From Sandaracinus amylolyticus (GTDB taxonomy: Bacteria; Myxococcota_A; Polyangia; Polyangiales; Sandaracinaceae): a DNA stretch of 64,000 nucleotides. A program made the position numbers and the translations under genes. Shown here one piece after another: positions 37,777 through 48,231 of this stretch. Location: contig NZ_CP070225.1 of NCBI RefSeq assembly GCF_021631985.1, positions 1,798,001 through 1,862,000 on the forward strand. Direction: 5' to 3'. Under the pieces are notes generated by a model. It made no database searches. It had not been told where the DNA came from and worked only from the letters and a program-made list of their open reading frames with translations. Position 1 is the first letter of the stretch. Every line of letters starts with the position of its first letter.

Positions 37777-38919
37777 ATGCCGGGCTCGAGCTTCGGACAG
37801 GCCTTCCGCGTCACCACTGCGGGCGAGTCGCACGGACCGGGGAACGTCGTGATCGTCGACGGTTGCCCGCCCGGTCTCGCGCTGAGCGAGGAGGACCTGC
37901 GCCCCGATCTCTCGCGCCGCAAGCCCGGCCAGAGCGTGCTCACGACGCAGCGCATGGAGAGCGACGAGCCGGAGATCCTGAGCGGCGTCTACGAAGGCCG
38001 CACCACCGGCACGCCGATCGCGATCCTCGTGCGCAACACCGATCAGCGCAGCAAGGACTACGCGTCGATCGCCGAGGTCTATCGCCCCGGCCACGCCGAC
38101 TACACCTACGACGCGAAGTACGGCTTTCGCGATCCGCGCGGCGGAGGTCGATCGAGCGCGCGCGAGACGGTGGCGCGCGTCGCGGCGGGCGCGATCGCGA
38201 AGAAGCTGATCCACGAGGCGTTCGGCGGTCGCGTGATCGCGTACGTGAAGCAGGTCGGCGACGTGGTCGCGCAGATCGACGAGCCCGCGGGCGTGACGCT
38301 GACGCAGGTCGAGACCCTGCCCGATGGATCGCCGAACCTCGTGCGCTGCCCCGATCCCGACGCGGCGTCGCGCATGGTCTCGCTGATCGACGAGGTGCGT
38401 CGCGACCTCGACTCGATCGGCGGTGTGTCGGAGATCGTCGCGACGAACGTGCCCGCGGGGCTCGGCGAGCCGGTGTTCGACAAGCTGCGCGCCGATCTCG
38501 GCAAGGCGCTCTTCTCGCTGCCCGCGGTGCTCGGCGTGGAGTTCGGCAGCGGGTTCGCGAGCGCGCGCATGCGCGGCAGCGCGCACAACGACGTGTTCCT
38601 CGCGGCGGAGCGCGAGACCTCGCCGCCCGACGTGCCCTCGTTGCGCACCGCGAGCAATCGCCACGGCGGCATGCTGGGCGGCATCTCGAGCGGGATGCCG
38701 ATCGTGATGCGCGCGGCGATCAAGCCGACGAGCAGCCTCGCGCGCGAGCAGGACACCGCGGACGTGCACGGGCGCGCCACGACGCTGCGCACCAAGGGGC
38801 GTCACGATCCCTGTCTGCTCCCGCGCTTCCCTCCGATCGGCGAGGCGATGGTCGCGATCGTGCTCGCGGATCACTGGCTGCGCTGGACCGGCTCCCGGCG
38901 GGTGTCGACGTCGACGTGA
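37777..38919 (+). CDS. aroC: Chorismate synthase
   Basis: Last enzyme of the shikimate pathway; converts 5-enolpyruvylshikimate 3-phosphate to chorismate using reduced FMN. At 380 residues it is full length. Signatures: FRVTTAGESHGPG at the start, RRKPGQSVLTTQRMESDEPE, RPGHADYTYDAKYGFRDPRG, RSSARETVARVAAGAIAKK, and near the end RHDPCLLPRFPPIGEAMVA. The ATG at 37777 begins the conserved MPGSSFGQAFRV. The stop overlaps the next gene's GTG by 4 nt (GTGA). Confidence 0.97.
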   Translation: MPGSSFGQAFRVTTAGESHGPGNVVIVDGCPPGLALSEEDLRPDLSRRKPGQSVLTTQRMESDEPEILSGVYEGRTTGTPIAILVRNTDQRSKDYASIAEVYRPGHADYTYDAKYGFRDPRGGGRSSARETVARVAAGAIAKKLIHEAFGGRVIAYVKQVGDVVAQIDEPAGVTLTQVETLPDGSPNLVRCPDPDAASRMVSLIDEVRRDLDSIGGVSEIVATNVPAGLGEPVFDKLRADLGKALFSLPAVLGVEFGSGFASARMRGSAHNDVFLAAERETSPPDVPSLRTASNRHGGMLGGISSGMPIVMRAAIKPTSSLAREQDTADVHGRATTLRTKGRHDPCLLPRFPPIGEAMVAIVLADHWLRWTGSRRVSTST

Positions 38920-40208
38920 TCGCGCGGCGAGCTGTATCGATCGTCGCGATCGCGCTCGCGGTCGGATGTGGCGCCGCGGACGCGGACGAGCGCGGATCGA
39001 GCATGCCGCTCGCGCCGACGTCGCCGGGGGAGCTCGCGCGTGCCGCGCTCGACGATCTCCCGCGGCGTCCGACCGACGGGCTCACCGGCGATCTCGTGCT
39101 CGAGGATCCCAGCGGTCACGCGCTCGACGCGCTGCACGCCGCGCTCGCGCGCGCGGCCCGCGGCGAGCACACCGCGCGGCTCTCGTTCTACGGCGGCTCG
39201 CACACCGCGAGCGATCTCTACACCGGCGTGATCCGCGCGCGCCTGCAGCAGCACTTCGGCGACGCGGGGCACGGCTTCGTGCTCGCGATGCCGCCGATCG
39301 ATCGTTACTGGCAGCAGGGCGTGCGCATCGCCGACGCCGAGGGCTGGACGATGCTGCAGCCCTCGAGCAAGCGCATGGGCGTCGAGCACTACGGGCTCGC
39401 GGGCATGGCGTTCGAGGCGACCGAGCCCGCGTGGGCCGAGGTCGAGACCGAGCACGGCGCGAGCGCGTCGCGGATCGAGATCATGTACCTGCGCCAGCCG
39501 GGCGGCGGCGCGCTCGAGGTCGAGATCGACGGTGAGCCCGCGCGCGTGCTCGACACTGCGAGCGAGACGATCGCGCCCGCGATCGAGCGCATCGAGGTGC
39601 CGCTGGGATCGCATCGCGTCTCGCTGCGCACGCGCAGCAGCGCGCCGGTGCGCGTGTTCGGTGTCGTGCTCGAGCGCGATCGACCCGGTGTCATCGTCGA
39701 TCAGCTCGCGATCGCCGGCGCGAAGGCGCGGCATCAGCTGCTCTGGGACGAAGCGACGTGGAGCGCGCTCTGGTCGCCGCGCCCACCGGACTTCGTCGCG
39801 CTCTCGTACGGAAACAACGAGCTCGACGATCACCACCTCACGTTCGCGCAGCACGAGCAGCACTTCGTCGACGTGATCGGGCGCGTGCGCCGGCACTCGC
39901 CGGACGCGTCGTGCCTCGTGATCGGGCCCTCGGATCGCCAGGTGCGCGGGGTGCGCGGCGAGTGGAAGAGCCCGGGCGCGCTCCCGCTCTTCGTGGCGAT
40001 GCAGCGGCGGATCGCGCACGCGCACGGATGCGCGTTCGTCGACGTGCTCGCGTGGCAGGGCGGGCCGGGCGCGGTGGAGCGCTGGCTCGCATCCGATCCG
40101 CCGCTCGAGCGCGACGATCGCATGCACTTCACCGAGCAGGGATATCGACGGCTCGGAGCCGATCTGCTGCGCGTCCTGCTCGCCGGAATGGCGGCCGAGC
40201 CGCGCTGA
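38916..40208 (+). CDS. SGNH/GDSL-hydrolase lipoprotein
   Basis: A 430-residue lipoprotein (lipobox ALAVGC). Block I nucleophile region reads SFYGGSHTASDLYTG (Ser in GGS rather than GDS). Block III reads YGNNELDDHH (G-x-N). Block V has the Asp/His pair in DDRMHFTEQGYRRLG. A beta-rich insert (about 150-250) separates block I from the rest, as in exopolysaccharide-modifying esterases of the SGNH fold. Likely removes or adds acyl groups on a surface polymer; the substrate is unknown. It begins at GTG 38916 within the aroC stop, so translation is coupled, but a role in aromatic synthesis is not implied. Confidence 0.82.
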   Translation: MIARRAVSIVAIALAVGCGAADADERGSSMPLAPTSPGELARAALDDLPRRPTDGLTGDLVLEDPSGHALDALHAALARAARGEHTARLSFYGGSHTASDLYTGVIRARLQQHFGDAGHGFVLAMPPIDRYWQQGVRIADAEGWTMLQPSSKRMGVEHYGLAGMAFEATEPAWAEVETEHGASASRIEIMYLRQPGGGALEVEIDGEPARVLDTASETIAPAIERIEVPLGSHRVSLRTRSSAPVRVFGVVLERDRPGVIVDQLAIAGAKARHQLLWDEATWSALWSPRPPDFVALSYGNNELDDHHLTFAQHEQHFVDVIGRVRRHSPDASCLVIGPSDRQVRGVRGEWKSPGALPLFVAMQRRIAHAHGCAFVDVLAWQGGPGAVERWLASDPPLERDDRMHFTEQGYRRLGADLLRVLLAGMAAEPR

Positions 40209-40332
40209 TCTCTTCGGCAACTCAGGCCTGCGTCACGCATCCCGAATTGGTCCTCGGCAAACACGCGAAAAACATCGCGTTTCCCGACCATTTCGGCTTG
40301 ACGCACTGCGTCGCACCCCTTACCCCTGACGA

Positions 40333-40348
40333 CTGAGCCGCGGTTCAG
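40333..40348. promoter_or_regulatory. Palindromic operator candidate before acyl-CoA dehydrogenase
   Basis: CTGAGCCGCGGTTCAG is a 16-bp near-perfect palindrome (one G/A mismatch pair) in the 217-nt gap before the acyl-CoA dehydrogenase gene. Its size and symmetry fit a TetR-family fatty-acid regulator site. A TTGACG element lies near 40297, which would put the palindrome close to the transcription start. The regulator is not in this window. Confidence 0.4.
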
Positions 40349-40425
40349 TTTCGTCCGAGACGCGCCAGCGGCCCGATCCCGAAAGCATCACACGGCAGCC
40401 GACGCTTCCTAGGAGTGAGGTGCAG

Positions 40426-42267
<1,842 letters not shown>

Positions 42268-42291
42268 AGGGGATCGCGAGCTGGTGACATG

Positions 42292-42321
42292 AAGGGGCTC
42301 GGCGGAAACGCCGGGCCCTTT
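42292..42321 (+). terminator. Intrinsic terminator after acyl-CoA dehydrogenase
   Basis: A stem of 10 core pairs (GGGCTCGGCG with CGCCGGGCCC, one G-T wobble) closes on a GAAA tetraloop. It is extended by A-T pairs at its base. TTTCTCGTTCCG follows. It lies 25 nt past the stop, so the gene is probably transcribed alone. Confidence 0.85.
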
Positions 42322-42471
42322 CTCGTTCCGTCGTGTACGCGCGTCGGCGGGGGGGTCGCAGCACGAATTTGGTGAGATTTTCGGGCTCTTCGCGGGCGCC
42401 ACGTAGGGGAAAACCCCGACGGACCGAAGGTCAGGTCCCCGGTAACTTTGCCGAGAGGAGGCACGACGTGT

Positions 42472-44073
42472 GTGGCCATCGCAGCGAGCTCGCGTCGTGA
42501 GGATCCGGTGAGCCGCCGGTCGAGCCCCGAACGCGCGGCGATCTCTCCGGAGAGCGGCGACGCGGAGAGCTCCGGGCCGCGCGTGCGCGACTCCCTGGAG
42601 GTCTTGATCGACACCGACGTGCCAGAGCGCGCGCGTGACGAGCATGCGCCGGAGCTGCCGACGCTGCGGCGCTTCGCCGGCTACGAGCTGCTCGGGCGGA
42701 TCGCGGTCGGCGGGATGGCCGAGGTCTTCCTCGCGCGCGAGCGCTCCGAGGGCGCGGCGCGCCTGCTCGCGCTGAAGGTCATCCGCGCGTCGCTCGAGCG
42801 GGACGCGGGCTTCGCCGAGATGTTCATGCGCGAGGGCGCGGTCGCGCTCGGGCTGCGCCATCCGAACGTCTGCCACGTGTACCGCTTCGGCGTGGAGAGC
42901 GGGCACGCGTACCTCGCGATGGAGCTCGTCTCGGGGACGAGCGTGCGCGAGCTGATCGCCCACGCGCGGAAGACGCGCACGAAGATCCCGCCGCACGTCG
43001 CCGCGAAGATCGCGTCGAGCGTCGCGGAGGCGCTGCACTCGGCGCACGTGGCGCGCGACGAGCGAGGGCGCGCGCTCGAGGTCGTCCACCAGGACGTCTC
43101 GCCGCACAACGTGATGGTCGCGTGGGACGGCACCGTGAAGCTGCTCGACTTCGGGGTCGCGCAGTCGTCGCTCGAGACCACGCGCGACGAGGCGGCGAAG
43201 GACACCTCGACCGACACCGACGGGCACACGATCGTGCGCGGCAAGCTCGCGTACCTGTCGCCCGAGCAGTGCACGGGCGCGAAGATCGACGCGCGATCGG
43301 ACGTGTTCTCGCTCGGCATCGTGCTGCACGAGATGCTCACCGGAGAGCGCATCTTCCGGCGCGACGGGCCCGCGGCGACGATGCGCGCGATCGCGGTCGA
43401 GCCGCTCAAGGAGAACGCGTTCGCGGGGATCCCGGCAGGGCTCGCGCGGGTGCTGGTGAAGGCGCTCTCGCGCTCGCCGCGGCATCGCTACGCGAGCGCG
43501 GCCGAGATGCAGGAGGACCTCGAGCGCTATCTCGCGGACGAGCGCATCGTCGTGACGTCCGCGAAGATCGCGGCGGCGCTGCAGCAGATCGTCGGCGAGG
43601 GGTACGGGCGTGCGCCGGCGCTGGATGCGCGACCCGAGGTGGTCGCAGCGCTGCCCGAGCCGCGCGGTGATGCGACGGCGCTGCCGTTCCCGCTGGTGCG
43701 CGAGAAGGCACCTGCACGCGGCGCGCGGATCGCGTGGATGGTCGCGGCGCTCGCGGTGATCGGGCTCGTCGCGATGGGCGCGCTGATGATGATGCGCGCG
43801 GGCGACGTCGAGCCACCGCGCGCGGAGCCGATGCCAGCGCCGGTCGCGGCGCCGCCGGTGGTCGCCGAGCCGGCGGCGGTCGTCGCGGAGGAGACGGTCG
43901 AGGCTGCGCCGGCGGAGGTCGCGCCGGCCGCGGAGGTGCAGGTCGAGGAGCGCGCGGCGGACGTCGAGCCGGCGGACTCGACTGCGCGGGAGCGGCGTCG
44001 TGCGGAGCGGGCGCGCCGTCGCGCGTCCGTGCCGACGACGCCGGGGGGCTTCGTGGAGGATCCGGGTTTCTAG
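42472..44073 (+). CDS. Ser/Thr protein kinase with HQD catalytic loop
   Basis: A 533-residue kinase. The domain is at about 70-350: loop RIAVGGMAEVF, Lys102 in LALK, catalytic loop HQDVSPHN at 206-213, DFG at 226-228 and LSPEQ. The Arg of the usual HRD is Gln, so it is a non-RD kinase and activation-loop control may differ; the catalytic Asp and Asn are intact. One membrane segment (about 423-445) and an Ala/Glu/Pro-rich outer tail follow. GTG 42472 is preceded by GAGAGGAGG. It heads an operon: the next gene's ATG directly abuts its stop. Confidence 0.88.
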   Translation: MAIAASSRREDPVSRRSSPERAAISPESGDAESSGPRVRDSLEVLIDTDVPERARDEHAPELPTLRRFAGYELLGRIAVGGMAEVFLARERSEGAARLLALKVIRASLERDAGFAEMFMREGAVALGLRHPNVCHVYRFGVESGHAYLAMELVSGTSVRELIAHARKTRTKIPPHVAAKIASSVAEALHSAHVARDERGRALEVVHQDVSPHNVMVAWDGTVKLLDFGVAQSSLETTRDEAAKDTSTDTDGHTIVRGKLAYLSPEQCTGAKIDARSDVFSLGIVLHEMLTGERIFRRDGPAATMRAIAVEPLKENAFAGIPAGLARVLVKALSRSPRHRYASAAEMQEDLERYLADERIVVTSAKIAAALQQIVGEGYGRAPALDARPEVVAALPEPRGDATALPFPLVREKAPARGARIAWMVAALAVIGLVAMGALMMMRAGDVEPPRAEPMPAPVAAPPVVAEPAAVVAEETVEAAPAEVAPAAEVQVEERAADVEPADSTARERRRAERARRRASVPTTPGGFVEDPGF

Positions 44074-44901
44074 ATGAGACGACCGGCGTTCGCGACGGGA
44101 CGCTCGGCCGCGCCGTGGGTGGTGATCGCGATCGGGATCGCGACGCTCGCCATCACGCCGCGCGCGTGGGCACAGGACGAGGATCCCGAGCGCGTGGCGA
44201 TGGCGCGCGCGCTCTTCCAGGAGGGCGTCGAGCTCGCGCGTCGCGAGTCGTACGAGGACGCGACCGATCGCTTCCGGCGTGCGTACGCGATCCGTCCCGC
44301 GCCCGCGATCGCGTTCAACCTCGCGTCGGCGCTGATGCATCGAGGCCTGCTCGTCGAGGCGTCGGAGGCGCTTCAGCGCGTGCTGCGCGATCCCTCGACG
44401 ACCGCGGAGCTGCGGAGCTCGGCGGAGGCGCAGCGCGCCGACATCGCGCGGCGGCTCGGTCGGCTCACGGTGCGGCTCGATGGCGATCCGACCGACGTGC
44501 GCGTGCGCGTCGGGACGCGCGAGCTGCCGGCCGAGGCGGTCGGCGTGGCGGTGCCGTTCGATCCCGGCTCGCACGACGCGGTCGCGACGCGCGACGGCGA
44601 GGACGTCGCGCGTGCGCACGTCGACGTCGCGGAGGGCGGATCGGCGGAGGTGGTGCTCGCCGTGCCGCCGCGCGCGGAGCGCGCCGAGGCGCCGGTCGCG
44701 GCGCTGCAGGTGACGCCTGCCGAGAGCGCGCCGCCGAGTGATCGTGGCGGCGGCGACGACACGTGGCTCTGGGTCGGGATCATCGGTGGCGCGGCGGTGG
44801 CGATCGGTGTCGGCGTGGCGCTCGCGGTCGTGTTCACGACGCCCTCCGGCGAAGAAGCGCCGTCGATCGGGAACGCGATGCCGGGGGTGATCGAGTGGTG
44901 A
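44074..44901 (+). CDS. TPR/PEGA-like protein anchored by a C-terminal segment
   Basis: A 275-residue exported protein. The signal segment ends AWAQ at about residue 34. TPR-like helices follow (ARALFQEGVELARRESYEDA, FRRAYAIRPAPAIAFNLASA, a pattern common to myxobacterial envelope proteins). Next is a small beta module (GRLTVRLDGDPTDVRVRVGT) like a PEGA domain, then a membrane segment at about 228-255. It starts at the base after the kinase stop and overlaps the next gene by 4 nt, so the three products are made together. A role as a sensor or scaffold for the kinase is inferred from position. Confidence 0.78.
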   Translation: MRRPAFATGRSAAPWVVIAIGIATLAITPRAWAQDEDPERVAMARALFQEGVELARRESYEDATDRFRRAYAIRPAPAIAFNLASALMHRGLLVEASEALQRVLRDPSTTAELRSSAEAQRADIARRLGRLTVRLDGDPTDVRVRVGTRELPAEAVGVAVPFDPGSHDAVATRDGEDVARAHVDVAEGGSAEVVLAVPPRAERAEAPVAALQVTPAESAPPSDRGGGDDTWLWVGIIGGAAVAIGVGVALAVVFTTPSGEEAPSIGNAMPGVIEW

Positions 44902-46097
44902 GGCGCGGCGTGCTCGTGTTGGGGATCGCGCTCGCGTCGTGTGCCGCGCCGACCCCGGTGACCGAGCTGATGATCGTGGTCGACACCGACCTGCGCGTGC
45001 CCGAGGAGCTCGAGACGATCCGCATCGAGATGCGCGACGGGCAGGGCACGATGCGCGAGGCGAGCGCCGATGTCGCGGGCGGAGCGCCGCTGCCGGTGAC
45101 GCTGGGCGTCGTGAGCCGGACCACGCTCGGGCCGATCGACGTCGACGTGATCGGTCTGCGCGGGAGCGCGGAGGTCGTGCGCCGGAGCGCGCGTGTCGAG
45201 TTCGTGCAGGATCGGACGCGCGCGCTGCGCCTCGATCTGCTCGCGTCGTGTCGCGCGGTGACGTGCGAGGACGGACAGACGTGCGCGGCGTCGGGGTGTC
45301 GTCCGGTCGACGTCGGGCCCGGAGAGCTGCTCGACTGGGACGGGAACGCGCCGCGGCTCGACGGATCGGTCGCGGAGGATGCGGGCACGGAGGACGCGGG
45401 CGCGCCGCAGGACGCGGGGCCGATCGACGGGGGCGACGAGCCTCCGGTGGACGCGGGCCCGATGGACGGCGGGCCGCCGCCCGACTGCCGCAACGCGAGC
45501 GAGTGCGACGACGGCGTCGACTGCACGACCGACACCTGCGAGAGCGGGACGTGCGTGTTCACGCCGGCCGCCGCTGCGTGCGACGACTCGGTCCCGTGCA
45601 CGACGGATGTGTGCGACCCGGTCGCGGGGTGCTCGCACACGCCCGACGCGGCCGCGTGCGACGACGGCAACGCGTGCACGACCGACTCGTGCGATGCGGT
45701 CGCGGGCTGCCGCGTCGCGCCGGTCCACACGGCATGCGAGCTCGGGTCGTACTGCGATCCGACGGGGGGATGCACCGTCGCGCCGACGTTCACGAGCATC
45801 TACTCGACGATCATCGGATCGCGCTGCGGCCCCTGCCACACCACCGCGGGCACGCGCGCCGGTCAGCTCGATCTCGCGACGCAGACGCAGGCGTACCTCG
45901 AGCTCGTGAACGTGCCGGGCTTCTGCGGCACCGGGAACGTGCTCGTGATCCCGCGCGATGCGACGCGCAGCTTGCTCTGGCGCAAGCTCGCGGGGGTCGA
46001 CCTCTGTGGCGACGTGATGCCGCGCATGTCGCGGCAGCTCGAGGCGGCGGAGATCACGCAGGTCGCGCGCTGGATCAACGGCGGCGCCCTCGAGTAG
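44898..46097 (+). CDS. Cytochrome c-like lipoprotein with Cys-rich repeats
   Basis: A 399-residue lipoprotein (lipobox ALASC). The N-terminal 120 residues form a beta domain (TELMIVVDTDLRVPEELE). An Asp/Gly/Pro linker follows, then three Cys-rich repeats of the type CDDGVDCTTDTCESGTCVF. The C-terminal 95 residues carry one heme-binding motif CGPCH and a later GDVMPRMS with a candidate axial Met, ending ITQVARWINGGALE, as in cytochrome domains of surface proteins. It may transfer electrons or sense redox at the envelope. The GTG 44898 start overlaps the preceding stop (GTGA). Confidence 0.78.
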   Translation: MRRGVLVLGIALASCAAPTPVTELMIVVDTDLRVPEELETIRIEMRDGQGTMREASADVAGGAPLPVTLGVVSRTTLGPIDVDVIGLRGSAEVVRRSARVEFVQDRTRALRLDLLASCRAVTCEDGQTCAASGCRPVDVGPGELLDWDGNAPRLDGSVAEDAGTEDAGAPQDAGPIDGGDEPPVDAGPMDGGPPPDCRNASECDDGVDCTTDTCESGTCVFTPAAAACDDSVPCTTDVCDPVAGCSHTPDAAACDDGNACTTDSCDAVAGCRVAPVHTACELGSYCDPTGGCTVAPTFTSIYSTIIGSRCGPCHTTAGTRAGQLDLATQTQAYLELVNVPGFCGTGNVLVIPRDATRSLLWRKLAGVDLCGDVMPRMSRQLEAAEITQVARWINGGALE

Positions 46098-46136
46098 TCG
46101 GCTTGCACGCGCTCGCGGGCGCGCGAGAACGCGCTC

Positions 46137-46934
46137 GTGGGGGACACTGCGAAGGTCGCGGCAGGGCGCCGCAAGCGGCACTGGGCGCTCGGGTGCGGCG
46201 GGGCGATCGCGATCGTCGCGCTCGTGCTGACGGGTGCGTTCATCGCGCTCGATCGGCCGCGTCCTCACGGCGTCGCGGGTGACGAGGCGGAGCTGCTCGC
46301 CGACTCGATGCTCGGCGCGCTGCGCTCGGATGCGTGGGAGCGCACCGGCGCGATCCGATGGACGTTCGGCCCGAGCGGCACCCGTCATCTCTGGGATCGC
46401 GAGCGCGACTGGGCTCGCGTGCGCGCAGGCGATCTCGAGGTGCTCGTCGATCTCGACGATCCGTCGCGCGGGATCGCGACGCGCGGTGGCGTGCGGCTCG
46501 CGGGCAGCGAGGCGCGACGCGCGATCCGCGATGGATGGGCGCAGTGGATCAACGACTCGTTCTGGTTGATCGCGCCGTACAAGGCTCGTGATCGCGGGAC
46601 GACGCGATCGATCGTGCGCGTCGAGGGGCGGAGCGCGTTGCTCGTCGAGTACGCGTCGGGCGGGGTCACGCCGGGCGATGCGTACCTGTGGCTGCTCGAC
46701 GACGACGGGACGCCGCGCGCGTGGCGCATGTGGGTGAGCGTGCTGCCCGTCGGCGGCGTCGAGACGAGCTGGGAGGGTTGGATCACGTTGCCGACCGGCG
46801 CGCGCGTCGCGACGCGTCACGAGGCGGGTCCGTTCACGCTCGAGCTGAGCGACGTCGCGGGCGCGGCGCACCTCTCGGAGCTCGAGCCGGGGCCCGATCC
46901 GTTCGCCGCGCTCGCCGCGGAGATCGAGCCCTGA
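46137..46934 (+). CDS. Hypothetical single-pass membrane protein
   Basis: A 265-residue protein starting at GTG 46137. A basic N-terminus (AGRRKRHWALG) precedes one membrane segment (about 17-37, GGAIAIVALVLTGAFIALD). The outer 220 residues have LLADSMLGALRSDAWERTGA, ARVRAGDLEVLVDLDD and WISL-like beta strands. The fold resembles outer-membrane-targeting lipoprotein-carrier-like beta sheets, but this is weak. It follows the cytochrome-like gene by 39 nt. Function unknown. Confidence 0.65.
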   Translation: MGDTAKVAAGRRKRHWALGCGGAIAIVALVLTGAFIALDRPRPHGVAGDEAELLADSMLGALRSDAWERTGAIRWTFGPSGTRHLWDRERDWARVRAGDLEVLVDLDDPSRGIATRGGVRLAGSEARRAIRDGWAQWINDSFWLIAPYKARDRGTTRSIVRVEGRSALLVEYASGGVTPGDAYLWLLDDDGTPRAWRMWVSVLPVGGVETSWEGWITLPTGARVATRHEAGPFTLELSDVAGAAHLSELEPGPDPFAALAAEIEP

Positions 46935-46946
46935 AGTGATCGGTGA

Positions 46947-48116
46947 TCACTCGAGGAGCGGGAAGCAGCCGAGGCCGATGTCGAGCCTCGCGTCCTCGTC
47001 GGACTGCACCGTGCGACACAGCTCGGGGCAGAGCGTGATCGCAGTGGGCGAGGCGCCGTCGTCGAAGTGCCATCCTTCGGCGGTGCACGCGCCGGGGCCC
47101 GCGGCGCGCACGAGCTCGTGACGTGATCCGTCGCCCGCGCTGTAGGTGATGCGGATCGCGTCGTGGTCGAGCACCGCGCCGGCGGGCGCGTCGGGGAGCG
47201 CGAAGTCGCAGGGCACGGGCACGCCCTCGACCACGCCGCGCGCGATCGATTCGAAGATCGCCGTCCAGTCGGTCTCGCACACGCGACCGCTGCGGCCCGC
47301 GATGCAGCCGGGGATCGCCTCGTTCGCGTCGTCGAGGCACTGCGTCAGGCGCATGTACGTCTCGCCGGGATCGGCGAGCGACTCGCAGTCGCCGGCCGCG
47401 TCGTCGGCCCACGTCGTCGGGGTCTCGCCGTAGTGGCCGACGATCGAGTTGTGGATCGTGCGCGCCAACATGCCGGAGGGCTCGAGCGCGGCGAGCGCAT
47501 CGCGCGCGGCGTCGGCGGTGAACGTCCCCGACTCGTCGTCGGTGATCCAGAGGAACGCCTTCGCGGCGTTCGGACGCAGGAAGTCGCGGTAGTCGGGGTA
47601 GTGCTCGATGACGAGGTCGATCGCGTCGTCGGAGCCGACGGCATCGTGGATCGCGAGCAGACGGCCCTCGGGGCCGCTCGTGCAGTCGGGCTCGCCCGAG
47701 CCGAGCGGCACCGGGACGCACACCCCGCGATCGCCGTCGGGACGGCTGATCAGGACGACGCGATAGTCGAGCCCGCTCGCGCCGAGGATCGAGGCGAACG
47801 TGTTGATGTTCCTCCGGACCTGCGCGGCCTCCTCGGACATGCTGCCCGAGTTGTCGATCGCGATGACGATGTCGACGGGCGCCGCACGCGCCGTCGACTC
47901 GGCCGTGATCGCGCGGCACGGACCCGCGTCGGGGCGCGGCGCGCCGCCGTCGAGATCGCCCTGCGAGGGCGGCATCACGCACCGTCCGTCGATGCAGGTG
48001 CGGCCGCCTCCGCACTGTCCGTAGGCGCCGCAGGCGTCGTACGTCGCGCCTGCTGCGTCGCATCCCGACGCGAGCGCTGCGATGATCCCGAGCACAACGA
48101 GCCCGTCGCGCGTCAT
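46947..48116 (-). CDS. Lipoprotein with von Willebrand factor A domain
   Basis: A 389-residue lipoprotein (lipobox LASGC). Six Cys residues cluster after the anchor (GAYGQCGGGRTCIDGRC). A VWA domain (about 80-310) follows, with the metal-dependent adhesion motif DNSGSMS in VDIVIAIDNSGSMSEE, plus an FLWITDDESG strand carrying the later Asp. Additional Cys pairs near the C-terminus probably form disulfides. Such proteins bind partners through a divalent metal ion; adhesion or scaffold function is inferred. It converges on the plus-strand gene before it with a 12-nt gap. Confidence 0.85.
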   Translation of the reverse strand: MTRDGLVVLGIIAALASGCDAAGATYDACGAYGQCGGGRTCIDGRCVMPPSQGDLDGGAPRPDAGPCRAITAESTARAAPVDIVIAIDNSGSMSEEAAQVRRNINTFASILGASGLDYRVVLISRPDGDRGVCVPVPLGSGEPDCTSGPEGRLLAIHDAVGSDDAIDLVIEHYPDYRDFLRPNAAKAFLWITDDESGTFTADAARDALAALEPSGMLARTIHNSIVGHYGETPTTWADDAAGDCESLADPGETYMRLTQCLDDANEAIPGCIAGRSGRVCETDWTAIFESIARGVVEGVPVPCDFALPDAPAGAVLDHDAIRITYSAGDGSRHELVRAAGPGACTAEGWHFDDGASPTAITLCPELCRTVQSDEDARLDIGLGCFPLLE

Positions 48117-48150
48117 GTGTGATCTCCCCCGCGACGAGCGCCCATCTCAA

Positions 48151-48215
48151 GCGCCGTGCCGCGGGGTTTCGCGGGGAATTCGTGGCACGGCGCGCGCGGT
48201 GTACGGCGCGCGCGC
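48151..48215 (-). terminator. Two hairpins between the ArsR-type and VWA genes
   Basis: GCGCCGTGCC (48151-48160) pairs perfectly with GGCACGGCGC (48184-48193). A second GC-only hairpin (GCGCGCG arms around GGTGTACG) follows at about 48190-48215. They sit beyond the end of the minus-strand hydrolase operon and may stop its transcription. No U-tract is present. Confidence 0.45.
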
Positions 48216-48231
48216 TGCTCCTGCGCCGCGA

